Part shown: one piece after another, positions 13,116-21,092 of the stretch
How positions within the stretch are numbered: position 1 is the first letter of the stretch
Layout: every line of letters starts with the position of its first letter
Source: an uncultured Chloracidobacterium sp.
Lineage (GTDB): Bacteria; Acidobacteriota; Blastocatellia; Pyrinomonadales; Pyrinomonadaceae
DNA: 22,971 nt
Direction: 5' to 3'
Assembly (NCBI GenBank): GCA_937941715.1
Contig: CALDGX010000164.1
Location: 1 to 22,971, forward strand
Position numbers and translations under genes: made by a program
Notes under the pieces: model-generated
Databases searched by the model: none
Told to the model about the DNA's origin: nothing
Seen by the model: the letters and a program-made list of their open reading frames with translations, nothing else

Positions 13116-14624
13116 TTACTGCTCGGTCGCGGTTCCGCCGATGCGGTCCGCGATCTTTTTGAATTTATCTTCAAATCCGAATTGGTTCCGGTTTGCCTCT
13201 CCGGCAAGGACGACCTCAAACCTGCCGTCTGCGGCCGGGGCGATGGCCGCCCAAACACGCTTATGGGCGAAAAAGAATACGAAGCACAATGCAAAGATCA
13301 GTCCGAATCCGCCGAAATACCACGCGATGAACGCACCGTGAAACGGATCGTACTTGATCGACAGGATGTGTGCCATCGGGGATTTTTCAAACTCCGTCAT
13401 CCGCCATTTATACCCGGCCTTGGCGGCGTTGATCGGGATATTGTCTGGCAGCTTTTCCGAAAAGGCGAATACCCTGAGCGAATCCGAGCCCGGCGGCGTT
13501 ACCGTCAGAACGACAGCCGGATTATTGTAATCGCCGCTCTTGGTGTCGGGCTTGCCGCCCGGGCCCATCGTAAAGTCTGCCAAAAACTGCTCGAACTTGA
13601 TCTTAGTGCCGTCGCCGAGTTCTGTTGTGCCGTTGCGTTCGACCTCGATCGTCGTCGGGGCTCCGCCGGCGACCGGCGTAAGTTCGAGTTTGACCTTTCG
13701 GGCACTGCCCACCGGGATGGTCTGTGCCTGAAAGAAGCGGTAGCCGCGGTAATTGAGCGGAGCATTGAGGGCGACGTCGGCCTTCATCACGCCGTACTGC
13801 GGATCGTCGATCAGGAGCTGCGTCCGCCAATCCATCGTATTGGTAACATCGATCGTTCCGCCGGCGTCGATAAGAGTTTGCTGGATGTCGGTACACTCCA
13901 TCGAGAAGGGAAGTTTGACGTTGAACTTCTCTTTTTTATCGAGATCGAACCGTATCAGTTGGATCTCATCGGTGCGCTCGCCGGGCACCATCTTGACGTC
14001 GGCGTCAAAGCCGGTCTGCAACGCGACGAAATGGCCGAGGAAAAGCGTCAGCAACGCCACGTGGACAATGTACGCCCCGATGCGGTTCCATTTACCGCTT
14101 TCGCCAAAGACGGTCGTCACGCCGGCCTTTTCCGTTACCGTGGTCTTAAAACCGCTTTCGCGAAGTACGGCCGCTATCTGCGACGAGGCCTCGATCTCGG
14201 ACGCCGCGTCGATCGTGAATGTGGCGTTTTCCTTACGGGCCAACAGCCACGGACGGGTCGCGGTCGTTTTGGGTTTGACGATATAGCTCCACGCCGAAGG
14301 AAAGCGGTCGATCGACGCGAGCACGATATTTAGCGAAAGGACGAGCAGCAGGGCGTTGAAATACCAGGAATGGTAGATGTCAAAAATTCCGAGTGCTCCG
14401 AAAACATACTTTTCGGCCGGCGTCAGCGATACAAAATACGCGTCAAAGCCCTGCACATTCTGCTGCAGCACGACCATTCCGACAATGGAAAGAGCGACCA
14501 GAATACACAAAAGCACCACACCAAAGCGGACCGAACTGAGAAAATCGAGGATACGATTAACGATCGGCGCAGTTTTCGGCTTAAAAGCCGGTTTAGGCTC
14601 AATAGCGTCGTCGACAGCTGACAT
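13116..14624 (-). CDS. resB: Cytochrome c biogenesis protein ResB/Ccs1 (System II)
   Basis: A 502-residue membrane protein and the partner of CcsA in System II haem delivery. After a 20-residue polar N-terminus come TM1 (about 32-53, RFGVVLLCILVALSIVGMV), the loop with TPAEKYVFGALGIFDIYHSW, TM2 (WYFNALLLVLSLNIVLA), a TM around IVHVALLTLFLGHFVAL, a large beta-rich extracytoplasmic domain (about 185-420), and a last TM (WYFGGFGLIFALCFVFFFAHKRVW). Histidines in IYHSW and in the third TM (VHVALL, GHFVAL) fit the conserved haem-handling positions of the family. It is the first gene of the resB-ccsA operon, with a promoter at 14636-14664 and a very short leader. Length and topology are normal. Confidence 0.92.
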   Translation of the reverse strand: MSAVDDAIEPKPAFKPKTAPIVNRILDFLSSVRFGVVLLCILVALSIVGMVVLQQNVQGFDAYFVSLTPAEKYVFGALGIFDIYHSWYFNALLLVLSLNIVLASIDRFPSAWSYIVKPKTTATRPWLLARKENATFTIDAASEIEASSQIAAVLRESGFKTTVTEKAGVTTVFGESGKWNRIGAYIVHVALLTLFLGHFVALQTGFDADVKMVPGERTDEIQLIRFDLDKKEKFNVKLPFSMECTDIQQTLIDAGGTIDVTNTMDWRTQLLIDDPQYGVMKADVALNAPLNYRGYRFFQAQTIPVGSARKVKLELTPVAGGAPTTIEVERNGTTELGDGTKIKFEQFLADFTMGPGGKPDTKSGDYNNPAVVLTVTPPGSDSLRVFAFSEKLPDNIPINAAKAGYKWRMTEFEKSPMAHILSIKYDPFHGAFIAWYFGGFGLIFALCFVFFFAHKRVWAAIAPAADGRFEVVLAGEANRNQFGFEDKFKKIADRIGGTATEQ

Positions 14625-14635
14625 ACTACTTAAAA

Positions 14636-14664
14636 AGCATAGCCGAGCGAAAAAGGTTTGTCAC
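14636..14664 (-). promoter_or_regulatory. Probable promoter of resB-ccsA
   Basis: On the minus strand, GTGACA (14664-14659) and TATGCT (14641-14636) are separated by 17 bases. The -10 box ends 11 bases before the ATG at 14624, leaving a leader of about five bases and no Shine-Dalgarno sequence. Confidence 0.5.
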
Positions 14665-14714
14665 ACGACTAGTTATTAGTTCCATTTCAGACCGAAAAAA
14701 TACGCCTTAATGAC

Positions 14715-14727
14715 GTCCAATTTGGAC
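14715..14727. promoter_or_regulatory. Palindromic operator candidate in the resB/ctaB divergent region
   Basis: A perfect inverted repeat, GTCCAA-T-TTGGAC. Its right half coincides with the proposed -35 box of ctaB, so a dimeric regulator bound here would block that promoter. The regulator is unknown. Confidence 0.4.
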
Positions 14728-14750
14728 AATTATTTTCTAGACGGTATTCT
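14722..14750 (+). promoter_or_regulatory. Possible promoter of ctaB-coxIII-ctaM
   Basis: TTGGAC and TATTCT are separated by 17 bases, with the -10 box ending 33 bases before the ATG at 14784. Both hexamers are partial matches; the spacing and place in the divergent gap support the call. Confidence 0.4.
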
Positions 14751-14783
14751 TAAGCTTTAAGTTTCGGGCATTATTGATTATTG

Positions 14784-15686
14784 ATGGACACGTTAACGGC
14801 TGAGATCGAAGAAATAAAGGGCATTTCGCTGAAGGGCAAGGCGGCGGCGTATTTTGAGTTGACGAAACCGCGGATCGCCTTTCTGCTGGTGCTGACGTCG
14901 GCGGCCGGATTTTACATCGGTACGGTCGGGGCCTTCGATACAATGCTTTTTGTGCATTCGATGGCGGCCATCACGCTGCTCGCGTTTGGCGTCGCCACGC
15001 TGAACCAGTGGATCGAGCGAAGCATCGACCCGCTAATGGAGCGGACAAGGACGCGGCCGCTGCCGAGCAAACGCGTCACACCGACCGAGGCGCTCGTCTT
15101 CGGCATTCTGCAATGTGTCGCGGCCGAGGCGTATCTATACTTTTTTGTAAACGGTTTGACGGCGTTTCTCGGCATATTGGTGATCGTCGGATACGTGCTC
15201 GTCTATACTCCGCTCAAGACCAAGACCACGGCCTGTACCGCCATAGGTGCGATACCGGGTGCCCTGCCGCCGCTGATGGGCTTTACGGCGGCCGCCAACG
15301 AGATCACGATGGTCGCGTGGGCACTATTCGCGATGCAGTTCTTGTGGCAATTTCCGCATTTCCTTGCGATCGCGTGGATGTACCGCGACCAGTATCGCCA
15401 GGCCGGGATCAAGATGCTCCCGGCGGTCGAGCCCGACGGGCGGATCACCGTCCGTCAGATCGTGATGTTCACGATCATGCTCGTTCCGGTCAGCCTCGCA
15501 CCATTCTTCTTCGCCACCGACGGTATCATCTATCTGGTCGGGGCCGTGCTGCTCGGCGTTTGGTTCCTATGGGCGAGCATTCGCACCGCACGGACCAAAA
15601 CGAACGAGTCTGCCCGGGCGCTTTTGCTCGTTTCGGTGATCTATTTGCCGCTGCTTTTCATCTTGATGGTGGCGGATAAACGTTAG
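14784..15686 (+). CDS. ctaB: Haem O synthase (protohaem IX farnesyltransferase)
   Basis: A 300-residue polytopic UbiA-superfamily prenyltransferase that adds a farnesyl group to protohaem to make haem O, needed by o- or a-type terminal oxidases. The first Asp-rich prenyl-diphosphate site is LNQWIERSIDPLMERTRTRPL, with Asn74, Asp82 and Arg87. The second conserved block, YTPLKTKTTACTAIGAIPGALPPLMG, follows near residue 137, then WQFPHFLAIAWMYRDQY. Hydrophobic segments correspond to about nine TM helices. The ATG at 14784 is preferred over the TTG three bases before. It heads an operon with coxIII and ctaM (gaps of 4 bases) and is divergent from resB, giving one locus for haem delivery to the respiratory chain. 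No haem A synthase is visible, so the final oxidase haem type is open. Confidence 0.93.
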   Translation: MDTLTAEIEEIKGISLKGKAAAYFELTKPRIAFLLVLTSAAGFYIGTVGAFDTMLFVHSMAAITLLAFGVATLNQWIERSIDPLMERTRTRPLPSKRVTPTEALVFGILQCVAAEAYLYFFVNGLTAFLGILVIVGYVLVYTPLKTKTTACTAIGAIPGALPPLMGFTAAANEITMVAWALFAMQFLWQFPHFLAIAWMYRDQYRQAGIKMLPAVEPDGRITVRQIVMFTIMLVPVSLAPFFFATDGIIYLVGAVLLGVWFLWASIRTARTKTNESARALLLVSVIYLPLLFILMVADKR

Positions 15687-15690
15687 TCTT

Positions 15691-16422
15691 ATGAAACTGG
15701 GTACCGCAGAGCCGGTCATAAACAGCGAGGAACTAGAGATCAAGCCGGGAAGGCTGTCCGGCGGCGGATCGCAATCGCCCGGCGGGCCGGGCGGTCATCG
15801 CGGCGGCGGAGGCGGTGACAGGCCCATGCCGGGAAATGAGGACGACGAGGCCGCCCAGAGCTCCGATCCGTCTGGCCGATATCGGATCCTAACATGGTTT
15901 CTGCTGCTTATCGTCCTGATGACCTTCGGAGGCCTCATCGGAGCGTATGTGGTCATCGCGACAAATAATGTCGCGGAATGGGCTCCCTTCACGTTGCCGA
16001 TACAAGTGTGGATCAGCACGGTACTGATCGCGGCCAGCAGCGTCACTTACTATGCCGCGGAGCGTGCGATACAGCGCAATTTGCAGGATCGCGGAAAACA
16101 GTGCCTTTTGGCGACCACGGTGCTCGGCGGCATTTTCATCGCTTCGCAGCTGCTGTCGTGGCTCGAACTGTCGCGACGCGGGTTGTATATGCAGGGCAAT
16201 CCCTACGTCGGGTTCTTCTATCTTTTGACGGCGGTCCACGCTGTTCACGTGCTGGGCGGCATCACGGCATTGTCGGCGATACTGCTGCGGTCGTGGTATC
16301 CGACATCTGACGCCGACGTCGTCAAACGCCGCGTCGCGCTTGCGCAGGTAGTCGGCTGGTATTGGCACTTTATGGGCCTGCTATGGATAGTGCTTTTCGT
16401 CCTGCTCGGATTCTGGAAGTAA
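15691..16422 (+). CDS. ctaE: Cytochrome c oxidase / haem-copper oxidase subunit III
   Basis: A 243-residue protein. Five TM helices are visible, at about 66-89, 104-123, 138-158, 172-199 and 221-241, matching the five-helix subunit III of bacterial oxidases. Family signatures are GGLIGAYVVIA in the first helix, TAVHAVHVLGG near 180-190 and GWYWHFMGLLWIVLF at 222-236. Subunit III does not carry redox centres but stabilises turnover of subunit I. The N-terminal 60 residues are unusual: a soluble, very Gly-rich stretch (GGPGGHRGGGGGD) followed by an acidic patch, probably disordered in the cytoplasm. Subunits I and II are not in the window. It lies between ctaB and ctaM with 4-base gaps. Confidence 0.88.
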   Translation: MKLGTAEPVINSEELEIKPGRLSGGGSQSPGGPGGHRGGGGGDRPMPGNEDDEAAQSSDPSGRYRILTWFLLLIVLMTFGGLIGAYVVIATNNVAEWAPFTLPIQVWISTVLIAASSVTYYAAERAIQRNLQDRGKQCLLATTVLGGIFIASQLLSWLELSRRGLYMQGNPYVGFFYLLTAVHAVHVLGGITALSAILLRSWYPTSDADVVKRRVALAQVVGWYWHFMGLLWIVLFVLLGFWK

Positions 16423-16426
16423 TAAA

Positions 16427-16873
16427 ATGGATCTGCTCGGAATATTTCCGCACCTAAACGCCTCACTCAACGCGCTGTCAGGATGCTGCCTGATCGCCGG
16501 ACTTTATTTTATCCGGACGAAACAGATCTCGAAGCACCGGTTTGCGATGCTCGCGGCGTGTACGGTCTCAGCGATCTTTCTGTTGTCTTATCTGACGCAC
16601 CACGCCCTGCGAACGTATTATTTCGGACTCGGGCCGACGAAATTTACCGGCGAGGGCATCATCAGGCCGATCTATTTCACGATCTTGACCTCGCACACCA
16701 TTTTGGCGGCCCTTGTGGCACCGTTCATTCTCTGGACGCTGCACCGGGCGCTCAAGGGTAAATTCGACCTGCACAAGCGTCTCGCACGTCTTGTTTATCC
16801 GGTTTGGCTGTACGTTTCGGTCACCGGAGTGGTGGTTTATCTGCTGCTCTATCAATTTTATCCGGGCCGTTAA
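16427..16873 (+). CDS. ctaM: DUF420 / CtaM-type oxidase assembly membrane protein
   Basis: A 148-residue four-TM protein: segments at about 10-28, 39-56, 83-103 and 122-143. It matches the DUF420 family. In Gram-positive bacteria (CtaM of Staphylococcus, YozB of Bacillus) this family is linked to production of an active aa3-type oxidase. Histidines in SKHRF, LTHHALRTYY and LTSHTILAA occupy conserved positions and could bind haem or copper. It is the last gene of the ctaB-coxIII-ctaM set and follows coxIII by 4 bases, which supports an oxidase assembly role. No terminator is seen after it; the riboswitch promoter begins 17 bases past its stop. Confidence 0.88.
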   Translation: MDLLGIFPHLNASLNALSGCCLIAGLYFIRTKQISKHRFAMLAACTVSAIFLLSYLTHHALRTYYFGLGPTKFTGEGIIRPIYFTILTSHTILAALVAPFILWTLHRALKGKFDLHKRLARLVYPVWLYVSVTGVVVYLLLYQFYPGR

Positions 16874-16890
16874 TTTTTTGATATTTTTTC

Positions 16891-16920
16891 TTGTCAAGGG
16901 TTCAGTTTCGGTGATATTAT
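16891..16920 (+). promoter_or_regulatory. Promoter driving the c-di-AMP riboswitch
   Basis: TTGTCA and TATTAT are separated by 18 bases, each one mismatch from consensus. The predicted start near 16927 lies just before the aptamer, so the RNA is made independently of ctaM. Confidence 0.7.
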
Positions 16921-16935
16921 TGTCTTGTTGAAAAG

Positions 16936-17080
16936 TTGATCACCGAAGCCGCCTTAAGTAAGGCGACGCGGGGGAACCATTGGTGGAGCGAATATCGCAA
17001 AACCGGGGGCGAAGCATCTCGATCATGAGATACGGGGATACTCTTTCGTTCCTAGCCCGACAGCTAACCTCGTAGGTGTG
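16936..17080 (+). ncRNA. Cyclic di-AMP riboswitch (ydaO/yuaA family)
   Basis: The sequence contains the conserved blocks of the ydaO/yuaA aptamer in order: CCGAAGCC, a GCCTTA/TAAGGC hairpin, GACGCGGGGGAACC, GGAGCGAAT, GGGGGCGAAGC, a CATCTCGATCATGAGAT hairpin, CGGGGATAC, CTCTTTCGTTCC and the near-invariant CCCGACAGCTAACCTCGTAGG. P1 closes with CACC (16941-16944) and GGTG (17075-17078). The family senses the second messenger c-di-AMP and usually turns off genes for potassium or osmolyte transport or cell-wall remodelling. It has its own promoter but no gene on this strand downstream: an intrinsic terminator lies about 100 bases on, and the next gene runs the opposite way. Bases 17081-17182 hold only trivial frames. 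Confidence 0.92.
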
Positions 17081-17182
17081 GCAAAGAAGTAACAGCAACA
17101 GATTTAGCCGATATGGCAAGATTTTGATGTGCTTCGCGTCCGCTATTCAACACGGAAGCAGACATCCGGTCTTCTCAAAGGG

Positions 17183-17217
17183 AAAAAGTTCCGTCAAGCG
17201 ATTGACGGAACTTTTTT
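17183..17217. terminator. Strong bidirectional intrinsic terminator after the riboswitch
   Basis: A perfect 15-bp inverted repeat (AAAAAGTTCCGTCAA and its complement) with a GCGA loop and T runs both ways. It can end the riboswitch RNA on the plus strand and the M1 aminopeptidase transcript on the minus strand. I see no antiterminator segment in the aptamer that pairs well with either arm. Confidence 0.9.
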
Positions 17218-17234
17218 TGTTGTCATTGAACTGT

Positions 17235-18947
17235 CTACTTGACCACCGCGACCGGCAGGATCTGGACGTTCATCGCCAGGACCTTTCCGCTCGGGTCAAA
17301 CTCGACCGTTTGTGGTTTCGCCGGCACCTTAATGGTCACCTTTTCGATACGCTGCCGCAGATCGACCGTCTTTTTCTCAAGACCGGCTGAGGTCTTTACC
17401 GCGATGTCGAGCGGCAGCCGAAACGCCGCCGGCACAATCGCGTCGGCCTTTTGCGTTTGCGAAACCGTCAGCGTCAGCGTCTTGCTCCGCGTACTGTAAA
17501 CCGGCCTGACGCTCAGTTTCGGAGCCCCCGAGCTATATACCCATTGGTCAAAGAACCACGCCAGGTCCTGGCCTGAGGCCTCTTCCATAGCGGTCTTAAG
17601 GTCCGTTGTAATGACCGGACCGAACTTGTGACGGTTGAGGTACACATTAACGGCTTTCCAAAACGCCTCAGTCCCGACCTGCTCGCGCAGCATATGCAGA
17701 ACGACGCCGCCTTTGTTGTATGTCACCGACGCGTTGTCAAAGAGTTTTTCCGGATCGCCCGCACGAAGATTGTACAGACCGTGACGGCGTTTTGTGACCG
17801 CGTCGTCAGCCAGAAACGTCGCGGCGTCAAAGCGGACCTTTCGCATATAGTCTTCGCGGCCATTGATATTTTCGCGATAGACGGCCTCCATATAGGTCGC
17901 AAAGCCCTCATTCAGCCAAAGCTCGGCCCAATTGCGGCAGGTTACGAGGTCGCCAAACCATGAGTGAGCCAATTCGTGCGATACAAGGTCGGTGACGACG
18001 TCCTTGCCAAAATCGAAATCGCCGAAAAATATCTCGGTGTCGGCCATCGTTGTCGCCGTAATGTTCTCCATTCCGCCGAACTGAAACGACGCGACGATCG
18101 TTTGATCGTACTTGTTGTAAGGAAATTTGACGCCGGTGACCTTTTCATAGACCGGGATCATCTTCGACGTCTGCGAAAACGCCCTACGGCCGGTGTCTTC
18201 TTTGCCGGGATACACATAGAACGCCAGCGGTACCGAACCGGACGTGTCGTCGATGCGGGCGTATTTGCCCACAACGAAAGACACGAGGTATGTCGAGTGC
18301 CGGACCGGCATTTTGTAATGCCACGTGACCTTGCCGTCCGCCGTGTCCTCCTTGCCGAGAAACTCGCCATTGCCGACGACCGTTTCTCCGGGTTCGACGG
18401 TTATGTACTCTTCGGTAGTCGCCTTGTCGCTCGGAAAATCGAATGACGGAAACCAATGGCGCGCTTCTTCAGGCTCGCCCTGTGTCCAGATCTGGTCGGA
18501 GTGCATCACCCGCCGCGGATCGGTCTCGGCATTGACGAAATAGATGCCTTTTTTCGGTGTCGCGGTGTATTTCAGGCGGACGCTGATCGTGTCCGCGGGG
18601 CCGTAGCTGCGGTCGAGTACGATCCGAATGCCGCCGGCTATCGGGGTGAATTTTAGATCGGTGCCGGCCGGTTCGAGCTTGACCGACGAAAACGCAAGTC
18701 CGACTGCATCCAGTTCAAATGTCGTAAAGCCCTCGGCCAGCGGCTTCAGAATGACGGTCGTGTCGCCGCTTATTGAGCGCGCCGCACGGTCGAATGACAC
18801 GCGAAGGATGTAATGCTGAGCGTCGAAATTCGACTTGCGGTCGAAACTCGGCAGGTTAGAGGGTTGAGCAATTGCGGCTGCGGCCGCGATAACAATCAGC
18901 GCGGCCGCAAGCGTCAGTGAACGTAGTGTTCTCATTGTAAAGTTCAT
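17235..18947 (-). CDS. M1 family zinc aminopeptidase, exported
   Basis: A 570-residue exported peptidase that removes N-terminal residues from peptides. A signal peptide covers about residues 1-27 (ending AIAQ). Family signatures: the exopeptidase motif GGMEN at 291-295, the zinc site HELAH at 324-328 with third ligand Glu347 in LWLNEGFATYME, and the transition-state Tyr410 in SVTYNKGG. All catalytic residues are intact. It is shorter than the classical 850-residue PepN type and lacks the C-terminal helical domain, ending instead in a beta-sandwich-like domain. The ATG at 18947 is used; a second ATG at 18935 is possible and neither has a clear ribosome site. It starts 6 bases after the stop of the S9 gene, so the two form an operon. 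Confidence 0.93.
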   Translation of the reverse strand: MNFTMRTLRSLTLAAALIVIAAAAAIAQPSNLPSFDRKSNFDAQHYILRVSFDRAARSISGDTTVILKPLAEGFTTFELDAVGLAFSSVKLEPAGTDLKFTPIAGGIRIVLDRSYGPADTISVRLKYTATPKKGIYFVNAETDPRRVMHSDQIWTQGEPEEARHWFPSFDFPSDKATTEEYITVEPGETVVGNGEFLGKEDTADGKVTWHYKMPVRHSTYLVSFVVGKYARIDDTSGSVPLAFYVYPGKEDTGRRAFSQTSKMIPVYEKVTGVKFPYNKYDQTIVASFQFGGMENITATTMADTEIFFGDFDFGKDVVTDLVSHELAHSWFGDLVTCRNWAELWLNEGFATYMEAVYRENINGREDYMRKVRFDAATFLADDAVTKRRHGLYNLRAGDPEKLFDNASVTYNKGGVVLHMLREQVGTEAFWKAVNVYLNRHKFGPVITTDLKTAMEEASGQDLAWFFDQWVYSSGAPKLSVRPVYSTRSKTLTLTVSQTQKADAIVPAAFRLPLDIAVKTSAGLEKKTVDLRQRIEKVTIKVPAKPQTVEFDPSGKVLAMNVQILPVAVVK

Positions 18948-18953
18948 TCGGGG

Positions 18954-21005
18954 CTATTTTTTTAAGTACGTCTTGAACCAGTCCATGACGTGCCCGTACC
19001 AGAATTCGGAATTTTGCGGCTTAAGGATCCAGTGGCCTTCATCCGGGAAGATCACGAGCTTTGACGGCACGTTCTTGAGCTGGAGAGTGGTGTATAACTG
19101 CAGGCTCTGATCGACCGGCACGCGGTAATCGAGTTCGCCCGCGGTCACGAGCGTCGGCGTGGCAAAGTTCTTGGCGAACTTGTGCGGCGACCAACGGTTG
19201 TAGTTGACCGGGTTTTCCCAAGGCATTCCCTTGAATTCCCAGTTGACGAACCACAATTCCTCGGTCGCGGTCGCCATGCTTTCGAGATTGTAAACACCGG
19301 CGTGTGAGACAAATGCCTTGTATTTGAAACGCGGATCGGTGTTATGTCCGAGTAGCCAGTCGACCATATAACCGCCGTAGCTGGCCCCGGCCGCGCCGAT
19401 GTTGTTCTTGTCGATAAAGGGCCGCTTGATGATGTCGGCGACGCCGTTCTGAATATCGACATATGCCTTGCCGCCCCAGTCGCCCGATATCTCGTCGACA
19501 AACTTTTGTCCGTAGCCGGTCGATCCTCGTGGATTGGGCATAAACACAACATAGCCCTGATTAGCGAAGATCTGCGGGTTCCATCGGTATCCCCAGTTGT
19601 CATTCCACGCACCCTGCGGGCCGCCGTGAATGAGGACGATCAGCGGATATTTGCGCGTTTCGTCAAAGTTCGCCGGCTTGAGCAAAAATCCGTGAATGTT
19701 CTGGTTGAGGGCACCTTTCCACTCGACCTCCTCGGGGCGTTTCAGGCCAAAGGGCCGGAGAGTGTCCTCGTTGGCCTTTGTGAGGGCCCTGAGGTCCTTG
19801 CCGTCGGTTCCGATGCTCATGATGTCGTTCGGGGCGCTCATCGAGCTCCATGCAAAGATGAGCGTCCTGCCGTCGGGCGAAACGTTGAGGCCGCTGGCAA
19901 AACCGACATCGGCGACCTTTCTTACGTGCGTCGCGATCCTGAGCCTGAAGTCCGGTTCGACCGGTACGCTGAATATCGGTGCCTTGCCGCGTTCGCCGGC
20001 GGTAAAGTAAACGGTCTTGCTGTCGGCCGAGACGGTCATTTCGTCGACCTGCTGATCAAATCCGGCGGTAAGCTCAACGATCTGGCCGGTCTGCGGGTCG
20101 TAACGCATTATTCGCCAGCGGTCAGCCTCAAATGTCGCCCGCTTCTGCGAGCGGAACAACAGGTATTTGCCGTCGGGCGTGTACGTCGGCGAAACGTCAT
20201 AGCCGTTCATCCCGGCGGTGATGTTCTTGGCGCCGCCGTCGCTGCCGGCGATCTTTGAGATATAGATGTCGCTGTTGGTCGACATCGCCTCGACGCGGTC
20301 GGGATTTCGCAAATAGACGATGCTGCCGCCATCAGGCGAAAACGTGTAATCGACGCCGCTTGCGGCCGCGTATGGCGGCGAATCAAAATCGCCCTTTGTC
20401 ATATCGCGGGCCGGGCCGCCCTTTGCCGGGACGATAAATACGTGCGAGCGTTTGCGGTTGCGCCATTCGACCCAGTGTTTAAAAAGCAGGCGGTCGGTGA
20501 CCTTTGCCTGGACCTTGCTCTTTTCGGCCTTCTCATCCTCGATCCTGTTGCACTCATCCGAATTACATTCCGGATAGACCTCCGACCCGAACGCGATCCA
20601 CTGGCCGTCGGGCGACCAGACAGGGCCGCCGGCGCCGGTCGAAATATTTGTGATCTTTTCCTTGTCGCCGCCGTCGGGCTTCATCGTCCAGATCTGGCCG
20701 CCGTTCATATAGGCGATGCGTTTGCCGTCGGGCGACCAACGCGGCCCGCTGCTTGACGACGAACCGTTGGTCAGCTGCTTCTGGCCGCTGCCGTCGGCCG
20801 ACATCACAAAGATCTGGGTCAGCGTCCGGTTAGCTTCCTTATTGACCACGCCGATGGTGAACGCCACGGTCCTGCCGTCCGGCGAAAGCTGCGGATCGGC
20901 CACGCGCTTGAGGTTGATAAGGTCGTTTACAGTAAACGTTAATTGGGCATTGGCAGCGAGCGCCAACGCAAAGACGATAGCGACAGAGAGGAATAAGCGT
21001 TTCAT
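18954..21005 (-). CDS. S9 family (prolyl oligopeptidase-like) serine peptidase, exported
   Basis: A 683-residue precursor with a signal peptide (residues 1-20, ending ANAQ). The N-terminal half is a beta-propeller built of PD40-type repeats, seen as repeated xxSPDGxxIAF units (about residues 38-390). The C-terminal alpha/beta-hydrolase domain carries HGGPQG (oxyanion region), the nucleophile Ser542 in GASYGG, Asp626 in GELDYRVP and His658 in DEGHW. It resembles acylaminoacyl-peptidase/dipeptidyl-peptidase-type members acting on short peptides. Start choice: the ATG at 21005 has AGGAT 6-7 bases upstream and leads directly into the signal peptide; an ATG at 21044 would add 13 residues in front and is rejected. 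It is first in an operon with the M1 aminopeptidase. Confidence 0.94.
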   Translation of the reverse strand: MKRLFLSVAIVFALALAANAQLTFTVNDLINLKRVADPQLSPDGRTVAFTIGVVNKEANRTLTQIFVMSADGSGQKQLTNGSSSSSGPRWSPDGKRIAYMNGGQIWTMKPDGGDKEKITNISTGAGGPVWSPDGQWIAFGSEVYPECNSDECNRIEDEKAEKSKVQAKVTDRLLFKHWVEWRNRKRSHVFIVPAKGGPARDMTKGDFDSPPYAAASGVDYTFSPDGGSIVYLRNPDRVEAMSTNSDIYISKIAGSDGGAKNITAGMNGYDVSPTYTPDGKYLLFRSQKRATFEADRWRIMRYDPQTGQIVELTAGFDQQVDEMTVSADSKTVYFTAGERGKAPIFSVPVEPDFRLRIATHVRKVADVGFASGLNVSPDGRTLIFAWSSMSAPNDIMSIGTDGKDLRALTKANEDTLRPFGLKRPEEVEWKGALNQNIHGFLLKPANFDETRKYPLIVLIHGGPQGAWNDNWGYRWNPQIFANQGYVVFMPNPRGSTGYGQKFVDEISGDWGGKAYVDIQNGVADIIKRPFIDKNNIGAAGASYGGYMVDWLLGHNTDPRFKYKAFVSHAGVYNLESMATATEELWFVNWEFKGMPWENPVNYNRWSPHKFAKNFATPTLVTAGELDYRVPVDQSLQLYTTLQLKNVPSKLVIFPDEGHWILKPQNSEFWYGHVMDWFKTYLKK

Positions 21006-21058
21006 AAAGTTATCCTGTTTGAAAATAGTCTGGAACATCGTCATTATCGCACAGAATT

Positions 21059-21086
21059 TTGTAAGTTTGAACGGTTCGGATACTAT
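21059..21086 (+). promoter_or_regulatory. Probable promoter of the M28 gene; leaderless start likely
   Basis: TTGTAA and TACTAT are separated by 16 bases. Only six bases lie between the -10 box and the ATG at 21093, and no Shine-Dalgarno sequence is present, which predicts a leaderless mRNA. Confidence 0.5.
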
Positions 21087-21092
21087 GAGTCT

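Noticed and set aside
13110..14333. 407-codon plus-strand frame opposite resB
   Set aside because: The sense gene has clear TM helices and ResB motifs. The antisense product is highly charged without structure; it is a shadow.
17113..17129. Tiny MARF-stop frame overlapping the next ATG (TGATG) downstream of the aptamer, as a possible leader peptide
   Set aside because: Four codons, no Shine-Dalgarno, no stem-loop pairing linked to it; chance is the simplest explanation.
17076..17390. 104-codon plus-strand frame after the riboswitch as its target gene
   Set aside because: It starts inside the aptamer, runs through the perfect 15-bp terminator and then mirrors the M1 gene. Composition changes at the terminator and there is no ribosome site.
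16936..18947. Direct control of the M1 aminopeptidase by the c-di-AMP riboswitch in cis
   Set aside because: The riboswitch lies beyond the 3' end of that gene and on the opposite strand, so it cannot act as its 5' leader; only an antisense effect remains possible.
19506..20258. 250-codon plus-strand frame opposite the S9 gene
   Set aside because: It is the antisense of the beta-propeller repeats; the sense strand has repeated SPDG motifs and an intact triad.
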